Shown here: positions 16,093 through 25,320 of the stretch, piece by piece
Layout of the letters: the number at the start of each line of letters is the position of its first letter
Position numbering within the stretch: the stretch's first letter is position 1
Source of the DNA: an uncultured Oscillospiraceae bacterium
GTDB lineage: Bacteria > Bacillota > Clostridia > Oscillospirales > Ruminococcaceae
NCBI GenBank assembly: GCA_934454435.1
Contig: CAKSGA010000007.1
Span: 1-44,559, forward strand
DNA: 44,559 nucleotides
Direction: 5' to 3'
Made by a program: the position numbers and the translations under genes
Notes under the pieces: model-generated
Database searches by the model: none
What the model saw: the letters and a program-made list of their open reading frames with translations, nothing else
What the model was told of the DNA's origin: nothing

Positions 16093-16725
16093 TTAATTAC
16101 GGGAATGAAGCATATACATCAAAGCGTTGACTATAGCGGCGGCAACATTGCTTCCGCCCTTTCTTCCCCGGGCAACGATATACGGTACCCCGCTGTTCAT
16201 TATGAGCTCCTTGGACTGCACCACGTTCACGAACCCCACCGGAACCCCTATCACGAATGCAGGCGAAAAATCCCCGGCGGTGATGTGCTCATACAGCCGT
16301 ATAAGTGCAGTCGGGGCGTTTCCGCAGGCGAATATCACGGGCTTGCCGAGTTTTGCAGCACGGTCAACGGAGGCGGAAGCCCGGGTAGTTCCGTGTTCCT
16401 TTGCGGCAGCGGCGGTTTCGGGGTCGGACATGAAGCACAGGACCTCGCAGCCCAGCTTGTTCAGTGCCGATTTGTTTATCCCGGCTTTCGCCATGTTGGT
16501 ATCGGTTACGATCACAGCGCCGTTTTTCAGCAGTTCGAGCGCAGTATCGACTGCGTTTTCAGAAAAACACAGATTATCAGCATAGTCAAAATCGGCCGTG
16601 GTGTGTATCACACGGTACAGTATCGGTTTTATCTTTTCGTGGAATTCCCTGTCGCCAAGCTCGCTTTCGATTATCTCAAAGCTGCGGCGCTCGATGTCCT
16701 CCGGAAGAACGTATTCGATGTTCAA
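16093..16725 (-). CDS. cbiC: Cobalt-precorrin-8 methylmutase
   Basis: The product has 210 residues, the normal CbiC/CobH length. The TTG at 16725 is chosen: it overlaps the cobO stop as TTGA, AGGGGG lies upstream, and the protein then starts (M)NIEYVLPEDIE like other CbiC proteins. His41 in VIHTTADFDYADN is the conserved catalytic histidine. AIVTDTNMAKAGI and GVPVGFVNVVQSKE are family blocks that bind the corrin. It moves the C-11 methyl to C-12, giving cobyrinic acid. It is the last gene of the 17-gene operon; I see no clear terminator after it, only the flavodoxin remnant. Confidence 0.93.
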   Translation of the reverse strand: MNIEYVLPEDIERRSFEIIESELGDREFHEKIKPILYRVIHTTADFDYADNLCFSENAVDTALELLKNGAVIVTDTNMAKAGINKSALNKLGCEVLCFMSDPETAAAAKEHGTTRASASVDRAAKLGKPVIFACGNAPTALIRLYEHITAGDFSPAFVIGVPVGFVNVVQSKELIMNSGVPYIVARGRKGGSNVAAAIVNALMYMLHSRN

Positions 16726-17243
16726 AACTCTATCCCCCTGCGTGCGTTTATTCCCTTTTCGTAAGGGTGCTTCACGCATTTTATTTCACTGACGTAGTCC
16801 GCTGAATTCACAAATAACTCGGCAGGACTGCGACCGGTGATTATCAATTCGGCGCTGCCGGGCTTTTCAGTGAGGAATTTCTCGGCTTCCTCCCGGTCGA
16901 GAAGCCCGTGCTTGTATGCAGCGTTGAATTCGTCAATGATGAGCATGTCCACCTCGCCTGAGCGGACCAGCGAATAGCCTTTTTCGAGCAGTGTATTATG
17001 ACATGCAGTAATGCTCATTTTGTCCTCGTCAGACATGTTCCAGACGAAGCCGTAATTCCTGTCGCAGCGCTCCAGAGTTATCCCCGGAATGCTGCGCAGC
17101 ACGGAGACCTCAGCGCTGTCCGAGCCTTTCAGGAGCTGAATGATATGTACACGCATTCCGGCGCCCGCAGCCCTCACGGCAAGCCCGACAGCAGCGGTGG
17201 TCTTGCCCTTGCCGTCCCCGCAGTAAATATGCAGAAGTCCCAT
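16722..17243 (-). CDS. cobO: Cob(I)yrinic acid a,c-diamide adenosyltransferase
   Basis: The product has 173 residues and is of the BtuR/CobO/CobA type. The P-loop GDGKGKTTAAVGLA is at residues 9-22, followed by HIIQLLKGS and LIIDEFNAAYKHGLL, both family blocks; the usual FxKG is represented by LLKG. It transfers adenosyl from ATP to the Co(I) corrinoid, forming the Co-C bond. Its ATG shares one base with the cbiP stop (TAATG). The C-terminus VKHPYEKGINARRGIEF is the conserved end of the family. Alternative symbols are btuR and cobA. Confidence 0.95.
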   Translation of the reverse strand: MGLLHIYCGDGKGKTTAAVGLAVRAAGAGMRVHIIQLLKGSDSAEVSVLRSIPGITLERCDRNYGFVWNMSDEDKMSITACHNTLLEKGYSLVRSGEVDMLIIDEFNAAYKHGLLDREEAEKFLTEKPGSAELIITGRSPAELFVNSADYVSEIKCVKHPYEKGINARRGIEF

Positions 17244-18712
17244 TATATTCCCTCCCTGATTATTCTGTATATAAGTTCCATATCAAGACTTTCCCGGACG
17301 GAAGCCGCCAGCAGGTCGTACTGTGCCTGCTTGTATGCGTTTCTGTCGATAGTTTCGCCGGTGTATTCCAGTCCCTTTCGCCGGAAAAGCTCGTTTACCA
17401 ATCTGCCGCTGACCTCTACGCTGTCAAAGATACCATGGATATAGCACCCGCAGACGTTCCCGGAAAAGGCTCCGTCACCGGTGGAAAGCAGCGACGCTCC
17501 TGCCTTTTCCGTACGGCCCATGTGTATCTCATAGCCGTTGAATTCCGCCCCGGAAAGGAACGAATATGCACCGGTCATATCCGAAAAACTGCCGGAGGTA
17601 CGCAGGCGGCGCTTTTCTGATGTGAATACTGTTTTTGCCGGAAGAAGCTCCAGTCCACGTATCCCGCCGCCTCCCTCGGAGCATTCCGGGTCGGAGATCA
17701 CGCTGCCGAGAAGCTGGTATCCGCCGCATATCCCGAATATCAGGATATCCGCCGCAGCCGCCTTTTTCAGTGCTGCTTCCAGTCCGCTTTCCCTCAGCCA
17801 CTTCATGTCGGAGATGGTGCTTTTCGTGCCGGGGAGGATTATCAGGTCGGGAGTGCCGAGCTGCTCCGGTTTTGTAACATAGCGCACGGAAACCCCGCTG
17901 AACTGCGAAAAAACGTCAAAGTCGGTGAAATTCGATATCCTGGGCAGACGTATCACGGCGATGTCCACCAGTCCCGCCGTGCGGTTTTCCAGTTTCTCTG
18001 ATAGGCTGTCCTCGTCCTCTATGTCGCAGTTCACGTAGGGGACCACCCCGGCGACCGGCTTTCCGCTGCGCTGTTCGAGTATCTCCACCCCGCTGCGGAA
18101 TATGCTCCTGTCGCCCCGGAACTTGTTGACGATGAGCGCCTTTATCATGTCCTGTTCGGAGGGCTCCAGCAGCTTCACTGTACCGATGAGCTGTGCAAAA
18201 ACGCCGCCCCGGTCGATATCTCCTGTCAGCAGCACCGGGGCTCCTGCCAGACGTGCCATGCCCATATTCACGATGTCGTCCGCCTTGAGGTTAAGCTCCG
18301 CAGGGCTTCCTGCGCCCTCGATGACAATTATGTCGTGCTGAGCGGATAGTGTGTTGTAGGCGTCCATTATCTGCGGGATAAACTCACGCTTGCGCCGGAA
18401 ATACTCCATCGCACGCATGTTCCCGACCACCTCGCCGTTGACTATCACCTGCGAGCCCACATCGCTTGTGGGTTTCAGAAGTATCGGGTTCATCAGGACT
18501 GACGGCTCAATTCCAGCCGCTTCTGCCTGCATGACCTGCGCCCTGCCCATTTCCAGACCGTCCGCAGTGATGTATGAATTCAGCGCCATGTTCTGCGACT
18601 TGAACGGTGCTACAGAGTACCCGTCCTGTATGAATATCCTGCACAGCGCAGCCGCAATAAGGCTTTTTCCTGCGTTGGACATCGTGCCCTGGATCATTAT
18701 CGGCTTAGCCAT
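17243..18712 (-). CDS. cbiP: Cobyric acid synthase
   Basis: The product has 489 residues, full length for CbiP/CobQ. The ATG at 18712 gives [17 protein letters not shown] with the P-loop at 8-17. The DTBS-like ATPase half carries [14 protein letters not shown] and [11 protein letters not shown]. The glutamine amidotransferase half has [11 protein letters not shown] with the nucleophilic Cys and YIHGIFD near the end with the catalytic His. It amidates four carboxylates of adenosylcobyrinic diamide to give cobyric acid. It overlaps cobD by 8 nt and cobO by 1 nt. Confidence 0.96.
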   Translation of the reverse strand: MAKPIMIQGTMSNAGKSLIAAALCRIFIQDGYSVAPFKSQNMALNSYITADGLEMGRAQVMQAEAAGIEPSVLMNPILLKPTSDVGSQVIVNGEVVGNMRAMEYFRRKREFIPQIMDAYNTLSAQHDIIVIEGAGSPAELNLKADDIVNMGMARLAGAPVLLTGDIDRGGVFAQLIGTVKLLEPSEQDMIKALIVNKFRGDRSIFRSGVEILEQRSGKPVAGVVPYVNCDIEDEDSLSEKLENRTAGLVDIAVIRLPRISNFTDFDVFSQFSGVSVRYVTKPEQLGTPDLIILPGTKSTISDMKWLRESGLEAALKKAAAADILIFGICGGYQLLGSVISDPECSEGGGGIRGLELLPAKTVFTSEKRRLRTSGSFSDMTGAYSFLSGAEFNGYEIHMGRTEKAGASLLSTGDGAFSGNVCGCYIHGIFDSVEVSGRLVNELFRRKGLEYTGETIDRNAYKQAQYDLLAASVRESLDMELIYRIIREGI

Positions 18713-19742
18713 GAAGCACCTCCCTGAGCGCCGCAAGAAGCAGCTCGTTTTCCTCCCTGAGTCTTACCGCCGTGCGGAACCACCCCTTGCCCAGACCATC
18801 GTAATTGTCACAGTTCCTTATTGCAATGCCGTGCTCCTGCAGCAGCTCGTCAAGGGGGAATTCACAGTAAAACAGAATAAAGTTCGCTTCTGACGGAATG
18901 ACCTCCAGTCCCAGCGACCTCAGCCCGGCGCAAAGATAGCTTCGTTCGGAGCTTATTATCCCGACAGTCCTTTCAACATACCCGTCCACCCGCAGCGCTG
19001 CGATTCCGGCTGCCTGAGCCGGTATTGAAACGCTCCACGCCTGACCAGCCCCCAGAACCATGGCGGCGGTTTCCTCGCTGCCGAAAAGCGCATAACCAAG
19101 CCGTATTCCGGGCATGGCATATATCTTTGTGAACGCTTTGAGGATAGCAGATCTCTCATTGAGTATTGGCTTTGCAGAAAGGGTATTTCCGCCCTCAACG
19201 AAATCCAGAAAACATTCGTCAATGACCAGGAACGTTCCGGTTTCAAGGCACCTTTCTGATATTTGCCGCAGGAGCTCAGCAGGTAGGGTGAGCCCGGTGG
19301 GATTGTTCGGCGAGCACAGGAACAGAATGTCAGTTCCCGGCGTGATATCATGGAAGATATCGGCGGTCAGCGCAAATCCGTTTTCGTACCTGAGAAAGTG
19401 CTTCCGGACAGTGCAGCCGTGTTCTGTAAGAGCCTTTTCGTACTCGCTGAATGTCGGGGCGCAGAGCAGGGCGGCGTGCGGTCTGAGCGCCGAAACTATC
19501 CGGTAAATGAGGTCGGCGGCGCCGTTTCCGCAAACTATTTTCCGGGCGGGGAATTTTTCATGCTCCGATATTGCGCTGACCAGCTCCCGGCATTCGGGGT
19601 CGGGGTAGTTTTCGCAGCGCCTCAGCGCTTCTGATATCCCGCTGAGCACCGGGTCCGGGATCCCCAGGGGATTGATGTTCGCAGAAAAATCATGTCTTAT
19701 ATGGCGGGAATAAATATCGCCGCCGTGAACCTGTGCCGTCAC
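18705..19742 (-). CDS. cobD: L-threonine-O-3-phosphate decarboxylase
   Basis: This 345-residue fold-type I PLP enzyme is of the CobD/HisC family. I choose the GTG at 19742 (GAGGTG site upstream, GTGA overlap with cbiB, and VHGGDIYS close to the N-terminus as in CobD); an ATG at 19757 would add five residues. SANINPLG and [11 protein letters not shown] are substrate and PLP blocks, and [16 protein letters not shown] contains the Schiff-base lysine. It makes (R)-1-aminopropan-2-ol phosphate for the aminopropanol arm. CbiB, encoded just upstream, attaches this to cobyric acid. The Salmonella naming is used here; it is distinct from Pseudomonas CobD, which equals CbiB. Confidence 0.9.
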   Translation of the reverse strand: MTAQVHGGDIYSRHIRHDFSANINPLGIPDPVLSGISEALRRCENYPDPECRELVSAISEHEKFPARKIVCGNGAADLIYRIVSALRPHAALLCAPTFSEYEKALTEHGCTVRKHFLRYENGFALTADIFHDITPGTDILFLCSPNNPTGLTLPAELLRQISERCLETGTFLVIDECFLDFVEGGNTLSAKPILNERSAILKAFTKIYAMPGIRLGYALFGSEETAAMVLGAGQAWSVSIPAQAAGIAALRVDGYVERTVGIISSERSYLCAGLRSLGLEVIPSEANFILFYCEFPLDELLQEHGIAIRNCDNYDGLGKGWFRTAVRLREENELLLAALREVLHG

Positions 19743-20707
19743 ATTATCACCTCGCATAAAACCGCCCGCAGAGCCATGCTGATGATCAGCATGAGCAGGG
19801 AGGTGCAGTACATCAGCCGATTTGCACGGCGTATGTCCGCATTCCCGATCTCACGGATATTGTCGCCGATAAACGGCTTTTTGTGGAGCTCCCCGAAATA
19901 ATATGCGTCCCCGGCGAGCCGGATGTCAAGAGCCCCGGCGCATACGGACTCAGTCTGAGCAGAGTTCGGACTGGCGTGATTGCGGCGGTCACGGCGCCAT
20001 ATTTTCCATGCATTTTTCATGTCCAGGCGGGTAATTCCGGCGGAAACGATCATCAGCAGGGCAGTCAGCCGTGACGGGATATAATTCAGTACATCGTCCA
20101 GCTTAGCCGCAAATCTTCCGATATAAAGATACTTTTCACTGGTGTAGCCGATCATGGAATCCATCGTGTTCGCCGCCTTGTAGAAAAAGCCCAGGGGAGC
20201 GCCGCCAAGTCCCATGTACAGCATGGGCGCAGTTACTCCGTCGGAGGTGTTTTCTGCGACGGTTTCCACCGCAGCCCGGATTATTCCGTTCCTGTCGAGT
20301 ACCTCCGTATCCCTGCCGACTATCATGGAAACGGCTTTCCGGGCTTTTTCAGTGTCGTTCTCAAGGATCGCACGATACACTTTCATGCTTTCGTTTCGCA
20401 GACAGCGTGCCGCCAGCATGTAGTAGCACAGAATGCTCTCCGCCGCTGCGCCGAGCCAGACATTCACGTGATAGCAGAGAATAAGCAGCCCCAGCGGGAG
20501 CACCGCAGAAATCAGCAGAACTATCACCGCAAGCAGTGCACCGCCGAAAATCAGGTGATCGCCAAAAGAGCGGCGCACCCATTTTTCCAGTGCGGAGATC
20601 AGCCTCCCGATTAGCCGTATCGGGTGCGGCAGCGAATATGGGTCGCCGAGTATGCAGTCCAGCAGAAATCCGGCTGCAAGCGGAAGAACAGCAATTAATA
20701 TTTTCAT
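19739..20707 (-). CDS. cbiB: Adenosylcobinamide-phosphate synthase
   Basis: This 322-residue polytopic membrane protein starts MKILIAVLPLAAGFLLDCILGDPYSLPHPIRLIG. GDP....PHP is the invariant N-terminal CbiB motif. Further family blocks are VGRDTEVLDRNGIIRAAVETVAENTSDG and the FYKAANTMDSMIGY segment. It joins cobyric acid to aminopropanol phosphate at the membrane. The start overlaps the cobC stop (ATGA) and the end overlaps cobD (GTGA). This pair, CbiB plus CobD, supplies the f-side chain. Confidence 0.95.
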   Translation of the reverse strand: MKILIAVLPLAAGFLLDCILGDPYSLPHPIRLIGRLISALEKWVRRSFGDHLIFGGALLAVIVLLISAVLPLGLLILCYHVNVWLGAAAESILCYYMLAARCLRNESMKVYRAILENDTEKARKAVSMIVGRDTEVLDRNGIIRAAVETVAENTSDGVTAPMLYMGLGGAPLGFFYKAANTMDSMIGYTSEKYLYIGRFAAKLDDVLNYIPSRLTALLMIVSAGITRLDMKNAWKIWRRDRRNHASPNSAQTESVCAGALDIRLAGDAYYFGELHKKPFIGDNIREIGNADIRRANRLMYCTSLLMLIISMALRAVLCEVIM

Positions 20708-21267
20708 TTTATCTCCGAAATGAGGGTAAGCTCAGTATTTTTCAGTTCAGTGGAAAAGCCGCAGCCGTTGGCACACTGCCAGTCGAAATAGCTGCGTTTC
20801 GGCTGTGCGAAGCGCTCCATTACCGACATTATCGTGCCGCCGTGGACAACGAATGTCAGCTGGTCTGCGGTCATATTTTCATTCACCGCCCGTAGGAATT
20901 CATCGCAGCAGCGTCTGCGAAAATCCCCGGGAGCTTCGCCGCCGGGGAACGGAAGTGTTCCGCCGCTGTCGATCCAGCGCTGATAGTCGGCACTGCTGCT
21001 TAGATCACGGTAGTTCTTCCCCTCAAAATCGCCGAAGTCACACTCGCACAGCCCCGGATAAATGATCGGTTTTTTGCCCGGAAACAGCACCTGTGCAGTC
21101 TGAATGCAGCGCTTCATCGGACTGCATATCAGCACGCCGCATTCTGGGTATGTCCTGCCGTTCAGCGTGGAGATACCCTCGGGACACAAGGGCTCATCGG
21201 TCCTGCCGATGTAGCGTTTTTCGAGATTTCCGGCGGTCATTCCGTGGCGTATCAGGTCAATTCTCAC
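20704..21267 (-). CDS. cobC: Alpha-ribazole phosphatase, histidine phosphatase family
   Basis: The product has 187 residues. The GTG at 21267 overlaps the preceding stop (GTGA) and yields (M)RIDLIRHGMTAGN with the phosphate-accepting His8 in RHG. ICSPMKRCIQTA and the late VVHGGTIM carry the conserved Arg and second His of the histidine phosphatase fold. Family members remove phosphate from alpha-ribazole phosphate or adenosylcobalamin phosphate. Operon position inside the nucleotide-loop genes supports CobC over a generic phosphatase. Confidence 0.86.
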   Translation of the reverse strand: MRIDLIRHGMTAGNLEKRYIGRTDEPLCPEGISTLNGRTYPECGVLICSPMKRCIQTAQVLFPGKKPIIYPGLCECDFGDFEGKNYRDLSSSADYQRWIDSGGTLPFPGGEAPGDFRRRCCDEFLRAVNENMTADQLTFVVHGGTIMSVMERFAQPKRSYFDWQCANGCGFSTELKNTELTLISEIK

Positions 21268-21650
21268 GGGAGTTCCCCCTTTATTATGGTCGGGACACCA
21301 CAGCACATTCTGATCACGGCGCTGGAATGTCCGGCGATGGCGCAGCAGGCACGTCCGTTCTCCTCACGCCATATGCGTTCGGACTTTTCCATCGGGATTA
21401 TACCGCTGCCTATCTCGTTTGTTATAATGATGATATCCGGATTTTTCGAGTACAACTTTTCTGCAAGCTCAGTGCCGCCTGAAGTCCCGAACCGCCTGAC
21501 GAAAAGCTGAAAGTTCCTCATTGCACGGCAGGAATATGCCTGCTCCGGAGAACATTCAGCGCCGTCCAGGATATCAGTTTCACTGAGGGAAAATCTGCGC
21601 ATTGCAAAGTCCATTTTTCCGGAGTATGCTCCGCCTGTTATCAGTATCAT
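21264..21650 (-). CDS. Second, degenerate CobU-like protein
   Basis: The product has 128 residues, against 175 for the intact CobU encoded two genes upstream. It keeps MILITGGAYSGK, TNEIGSGIIPMEKSERIWREENGR and the closing CCGVPTIIKG, so it is clearly CobU-derived. However, the P-loop ends GKM instead of GKS/T, and the HxxxR segment with the guanylylated His is missing because of an internal shortening of about 45 residues. Kinase and guanylyltransferase activity by the known mechanism therefore looks unlikely. The reading frame is intact and coupled on both sides (ATGA with cobS, GTGA with cobC), so it is retained for some purpose, perhaps regulatory or structural. Confidence 0.82.
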   Translation of the reverse strand: MILITGGAYSGKMDFAMRRFSLSETDILDGAECSPEQAYSCRAMRNFQLFVRRFGTSGGTELAEKLYSKNPDIIIITNEIGSGIIPMEKSERIWREENGRACCAIAGHSSAVIRMCCGVPTIIKGELP

Positions 21651-22432
21651 AAAACCTCCTGAAAGTGCTTCAGAATAAGCTCCGCCAGCACCGCAGAACC
21701 GAGCTCTGAAAGCTCGCATATCTGCAGAAAATGACCCTCCGTATCGCCGGTTATCCCGCCGAATATCCTGTAAGAGGAAATGCGGTAGTAAATCAGCGAG
21801 AGTACAGCCGCTGCCATCGCCGCAGCTCCGCAGACAGGACTTGCAAGCAGCATTCCTGCGGCGGCAGCGCACGCCTCAGCGATAAGGATAACGACAGAAT
21901 TGCGGCGGTGAGCAGGCTTTACGAAGCTCTGCAAAGTCCCGTCCTTTTTGGCGCATCTGAACGTCACCGCCGCCAGTCCGCTGAACGCCCGGGAAAGGAC
22001 GTACCCGCAGGTGGGGACCAGCGCCGCACGTATCCCGTCAAGCTCCGTGAACAGCCCGAACTGCATCAGAAAATACAGTATCGTGTAGATAACGGCGAAC
22101 GAGCCGACATGCGGGTCGCTCATTATTTCGAGCTTTCTTTCCCGTGGTGCATATGACGACTTTGCGTCGGTGACGTCGCAGAAGCCGTCAGCATGAATCC
22201 CTCCGGTGACGGCAACCGGAATTACACAGCATACCGCAGCATAAAGCCATTCTCCGGCGTTCAGAAGTCCGCAGAGGTAAGTCCACAGGACCGTAAGACT
22301 GCCTGTGACCGCCCCCACGAAAGGGAACAGCGCCAGCGAATAACGGCGGTTTTCTTCTTTCCATTCCACCTGCGGCATTGGTATGCGGGAATACATGGTG
22401 AATGCACAGACAAGCGATTTCAGCAGGGTCAT
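21647..22432 (-). CDS. cobS: Adenosylcobinamide-GDP ribazoletransferase (cobalamin synthase)
   Basis: This 261-residue membrane protein begins MTLLKSLVCAFTMYSRIPMP, the typical CobS N-terminus. GGIHADGFCDVTDAKSS matches the conserved DGLADxxDA metal-binding block, and MSDPHVGSFAV is the next family motif. Several hydrophobic helices follow. It joins adenosylcobinamide-GDP to alpha-ribazole (phosphate) at the membrane. The start overlaps the cobU stop and the end overlaps the second CobU-like gene, each in an ATGA. Confidence 0.94.
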   Translation of the reverse strand: MTLLKSLVCAFTMYSRIPMPQVEWKEENRRYSLALFPFVGAVTGSLTVLWTYLCGLLNAGEWLYAAVCCVIPVAVTGGIHADGFCDVTDAKSSYAPRERKLEIMSDPHVGSFAVIYTILYFLMQFGLFTELDGIRAALVPTCGYVLSRAFSGLAAVTFRCAKKDGTLQSFVKPAHRRNSVVILIAEACAAAAGMLLASPVCGAAAMAAAVLSLIYYRISSYRIFGGITGDTEGHFLQICELSELGSAVLAELILKHFQEVL

Positions 22433-22956
22433 TGCAGCGCTCCCTTCAATAACAGCGGAATGCCGCAGACGCATTCTATGACCGTGTCCGCAAGCTCCGC
22501 TGCGGCGGAATTCAGCCGGCTCATTATGCGGATATAATCCATTGTTTCAGCGGCGTATTCGATCCCATCGGCAGCGACTTCATTGGTAACTATCACGAGC
22601 CTTTCCACCTGACCGGAAAGCCGCTCTATACCGTGGAGTATCGTTTCAGAGGGGTCTGTTATGCCACCAGGGGTGAACATTTCGTTTGCGCAGAGGGTCG
22701 TCAGGCATTCCAGCAGGGCACAGCGGGGAACAGCGTTGTCCGGCAGTTCCAGGCCTTCGATGTCATGCGGGCGCTCTATCGTCTGAAAACCCTTTCCACG
22801 GCGCATTTCACGGTGCCTGGCTATCGCCCGCTGAGCCTCCTCGCCGTATGGCTCCATTGACGCAATGTAAAATTTATTCCCCGGGAAGTCATTCAGCAGG
22901 CCCTCTGCAACGGAGGATTTACCGCATTTCGAGCCCCCGGTTATCAGTATCGTCAT
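22429..22956 (-). CDS. cobU: Adenosylcobinamide kinase/guanylyltransferase
   Basis: The product has 175 residues, normal for CobU. The ATG at 22956 overlaps the cobT stop (ATGA). The P-loop GGSKCGKSS is at residues 6-14, and the guanylylated His46 lies in IARHREMRR. VTNEVAADG and the closing CGIPLLLKG are conserved. It phosphorylates adenosylcobinamide and then adds GMP. It is the functional member of two CobU-type genes in this operon. Confidence 0.94.
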   Translation of the reverse strand: MTILITGGSKCGKSSVAEGLLNDFPGNKFYIASMEPYGEEAQRAIARHREMRRGKGFQTIERPHDIEGLELPDNAVPRCALLECLTTLCANEMFTPGGITDPSETILHGIERLSGQVERLVIVTNEVAADGIEYAAETMDYIRIMSRLNSAAAELADTVIECVCGIPLLLKGALQ

Positions 22957-23981
22957 GTGAATTCCCTGTACCTTTCCATGTTCATATCTCCGAAGCTGTG
23001 GGCGCCGTTGTACACCGCAAGAGCGCCGTCCAGAAGCGGCAGCAGAAGCACTCCGCCGGTCCCCTCGCCGAGATGGAAGCCTGCGTTTATCGGGGCCCTG
23101 AGCCCCAGCTTTTCCAGCAGGAGCCCTCCCGCCGGCTCGCTTGAAACGTGCGACGGCAGCATGAAGTCCCGGCAGCCGGGGTTCGCCATATCCGCAAGGA
23201 GCGCAGAAACTCCGGATATCACGCCGTCGATCACCACGGGTATCCCGCATTCCGCCCCGCCCAGAAACAGCCCGGTCATTCCTGCGATATCATACCCGCC
23301 GAGCTTTGAAAGCAGGTCGAAAGGGTCGTTTTTTTGAGGGCGGTTGACTTCAATCGCACGCTTTATCACACTGATTTTTCTGGAAAGTCCGTTGATGTCA
23401 AGTCCGGCGCCCCTACCTGCTGCCTGCTCGGGAGGTATTCCAAGGACGACAGAAGCGATAGCGGCCGAGGTCGTTGTATTTCCTATGCCCATTTCGCCGG
23501 TTATGATGATATCCGTGCTGCTTTGCGACAGTTCCCGGGCGAGCTGTATTCCTGCGTTGACCGCATTTTCAGCCTGCGAGCGGGACATTGCAGGTCCTGC
23601 GGCGATGTTCCCGGTCCCGTATGCGATCTTTCGGTTCAGAATGCGCTTGTCGTCAACGTCGGTATTCATGCCGATGTCCACCGGTATGACACCGGCTCTG
23701 AACTGTTCTGCAAGCAGGTTGACGCTTGATCTTCCCCGGGCTGTTTCAAGGGCAACGGCAGCCGTTACGCTGCTGTCGGACTGGCTCACGCCCTCGGACA
23801 CAACGCCGTTGTCTGCGCACATTACCACCGCTGTTCTGCGGTCCAGTGAGAAATCGGGAGTGCCGCACATTCCTGCGATTTTTGATATCATATCCTCCAG
23901 AACGCCCAGCCCGCCAAGGGGCTTTGCAATGCTGTTCCAGCGGAGTCTGGCAGCGTTTTCGGCAGCCTTGTCAAATCTCAT
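22953..23981 (-). CDS. cobT: Nicotinate-nucleotide:dimethylbenzimidazole phosphoribosyltransferase
   Basis: The product has 342 residues. The ATG at 23981 follows GGAGGT and overlaps the cbiA end by 11 nt. LDRRTAVVMCADNGV, GEMGIGNTTTSAA and, near the C-terminus, FHLGEGTGG (the conserved catalytic Glu region) identify CobT. It makes alpha-ribotides from nicotinate mononucleotide and a lower-ligand base. No bza or bluB gene is in the window, so the base may be adenine, a phenolic or a salvaged benzimidazole; that point is inference. Confidence 0.95.
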   Translation of the reverse strand: MRFDKAAENAARLRWNSIAKPLGGLGVLEDMISKIAGMCGTPDFSLDRRTAVVMCADNGVVSEGVSQSDSSVTAAVALETARGRSSVNLLAEQFRAGVIPVDIGMNTDVDDKRILNRKIAYGTGNIAAGPAMSRSQAENAVNAGIQLARELSQSSTDIIITGEMGIGNTTTSAAIASVVLGIPPEQAAGRGAGLDINGLSRKISVIKRAIEVNRPQKNDPFDLLSKLGGYDIAGMTGLFLGGAECGIPVVIDGVISGVSALLADMANPGCRDFMLPSHVSSEPAGGLLLEKLGLRAPINAGFHLGEGTGGVLLLPLLDGALAVYNGAHSFGDMNMERYREFT

Positions 23982-25320
23982 TTTTACCTCCGAATTCCGC
24001 ACATGCATTAATGAAGTTTTCTGCAATCGTTATATCTGCGTAGAAATACAGATGGGGAAATCCCGCATACATCGAGCCGGAAGCGTGAATGCAGTCCCAG
24101 CGCTTTCCGGTGCTCTCCCTGACGGCTGTGAAGCCGCTTCCGCAGTTTTCGCTGTCCCAGTAGTGGAATTCATGCGCCGGGATAACCCCGCCGTTTTTGC
24201 AGAGCAGATTATCCGTGTTTGCGTGCAGCTTAACATAGCCGAACCGCTGCAGCTTCGGAGTTGAAAATGAGCTCCCGGGTATTACGCCGACCATTGGATA
24301 ATCTTTCCCGTCCCCGATGATGAGTTTTTCGTGCAGGTACATAAATCCGCCGCACTCAGCGATGACAGGAATTCCGTTCAGAATACATTCCCTGACGGAA
24401 TAAAGCATGCTGCGATTTTGCGAGAGCCTTTCTGCGAACAGTTCGGGATAGCCGCCGCATAGTATCAGACCATCGGCGCCCGCCGGAATACTGCTGTCAT
24501 TCAGCGGCGAGAAATACTGTAATTCAGCGCCCAGACGCTCCAGAAGCAGCATGTTGTCACGGTATAAAAACGAAAATGCAGAGTCCCTTGCGACTGCGAT
24601 CCTGATACGCTTTTCCCGGGGCGCAGGGAGTTCCGCAAGGTCGGAAAGCGGAGGCGTTTCCGCAAGCGCCAGCAGGCGGTCGATGTTGATGAACTGTTCG
24701 GCTTTTTCAGCCAGGAGCTGAGTTTTCCGCTTCAGGTCCGCTACGCCGTCAGGGGTCACAAGACCCAGCCTGCGGCTTTCCAGCGCAGCTTCCGGGCAAG
24801 AGGGGAGGTACCCGAGAAATTCAGTGCGGTTTTCTTCGCACAGCGCTTTCACCTCCGCAGCGAGCTGCGCAGGAAGTCTGTTGAATATGAACCCGGCGAT
24901 TTTGTTCGGCTTCCGGAAGTTCAGAAAGCCGCCCATCACTGCACCTATAGAGGTGCTCATTCCCTTGCAGTCAACGACTATGACAGCAGGGCAGTCTGTG
25001 TCCAGTGAAAGTGCATGGGAGCTTGCCTTGCCGCATACCCCGTCATAAAACCCCATCACACCCTCTATTACGGAAATGTCAGCACCTGCGCTGTTTTCTG
25101 CGAGAAGCCTCCGCAGCATTTTTCCGCTGCAGAAGTACCCGTCCAGGTTGTGTGAATTCGTGCCGATAACGCTTTCGTGGAACAGCGGGTCGATATAGTC
25201 GGGACCGCATTTGAACGAAGCGACCTGCATTCCCCGGTTCACCAGAGCCTGAAGAACTGCGCATACAACGGTGGTTTTCCCGCAGCCGCTGTGGGTCCCT
25301 GCGATCATGAATCTGCGCAT
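23971..25320 (-). CDS. cbiA: Cobyrinate a,c-diamide synthase
   Basis: The product has 449 residues. The ATG at 25320 follows AAAGGAG and overlaps the cbiET end by 16 nt. The P-loop THSGCGKTT is near residue 8, and IDPLFHESVIGTNSHNLDGYF is the substrate block. The amidotransferase half carries IAECGGFMYLHEKL with the nucleophilic Cys, and the late His is in GSMYAGFPHLYFYA. It amidates the a and c side chains using glutamine. This is the anaerobic-type enzyme, consistent with the rest of the Cbi pathway here. Confidence 0.95.
   Translation of the reverse strand: MRRFMIAGTHSGCGKTTVVCAVLQALVNRGMQVASFKCGPDYIDPLFHESVIGTNSHNLDGYFCSGKMLRRLLAENSAGADISVIEGVMGFYDGVCGKASSHALSLDTDCPAVIVVDCKGMSTSIGAVMGGFLNFRKPNKIAGFIFNRLPAQLAAEVKALCEENRTEFLGYLPSCPEAALESRRLGLVTPDGVADLKRKTQLLAEKAEQFINIDRLLALAETPPLSDLAELPAPREKRIRIAVARDSAFSFLYRDNMLLLERLGAELQYFSPLNDSSIPAGADGLILCGGYPELFAERLSQNRSMLYSVRECILNGIPVIAECGGFMYLHEKLIIGDGKDYPMVGVIPGSSFSTPKLQRFGYVKLHANTDNLLCKNGGVIPAHEFHYWDSENCGSGFTAVRESTGKRWDCIHASGSMYAGFPHLYFYADITIAENFINACAEFGGKNEI

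Noticed and set aside
15790..16764. Plus-strand frame of 324 residues across the flavodoxin remnant and cbiC
   Set aside because: Its first part is the decayed flavodoxin in one frame and the rest is antisense to cbiC; no single protein family fits.
20704..21267. Idea that this phosphatase and the one at 42211 are recent duplicates
   Set aside because: Outside the RHG, SSP/CSP and late His motifs the two sequences differ throughout, so they are only distant family members.
22957..23250. Longer version of CobU with about 98 extra N-terminal residues
   Set aside because: The extension is Arg-rich and lies inside cobT; the real CobU starts at its P-loop.
23344..24264. 306-residue plus-strand frame
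   Set aside because: It is antisense to cobT and cbiA, which have complete motif sets; no ribosome site or domain of its own.
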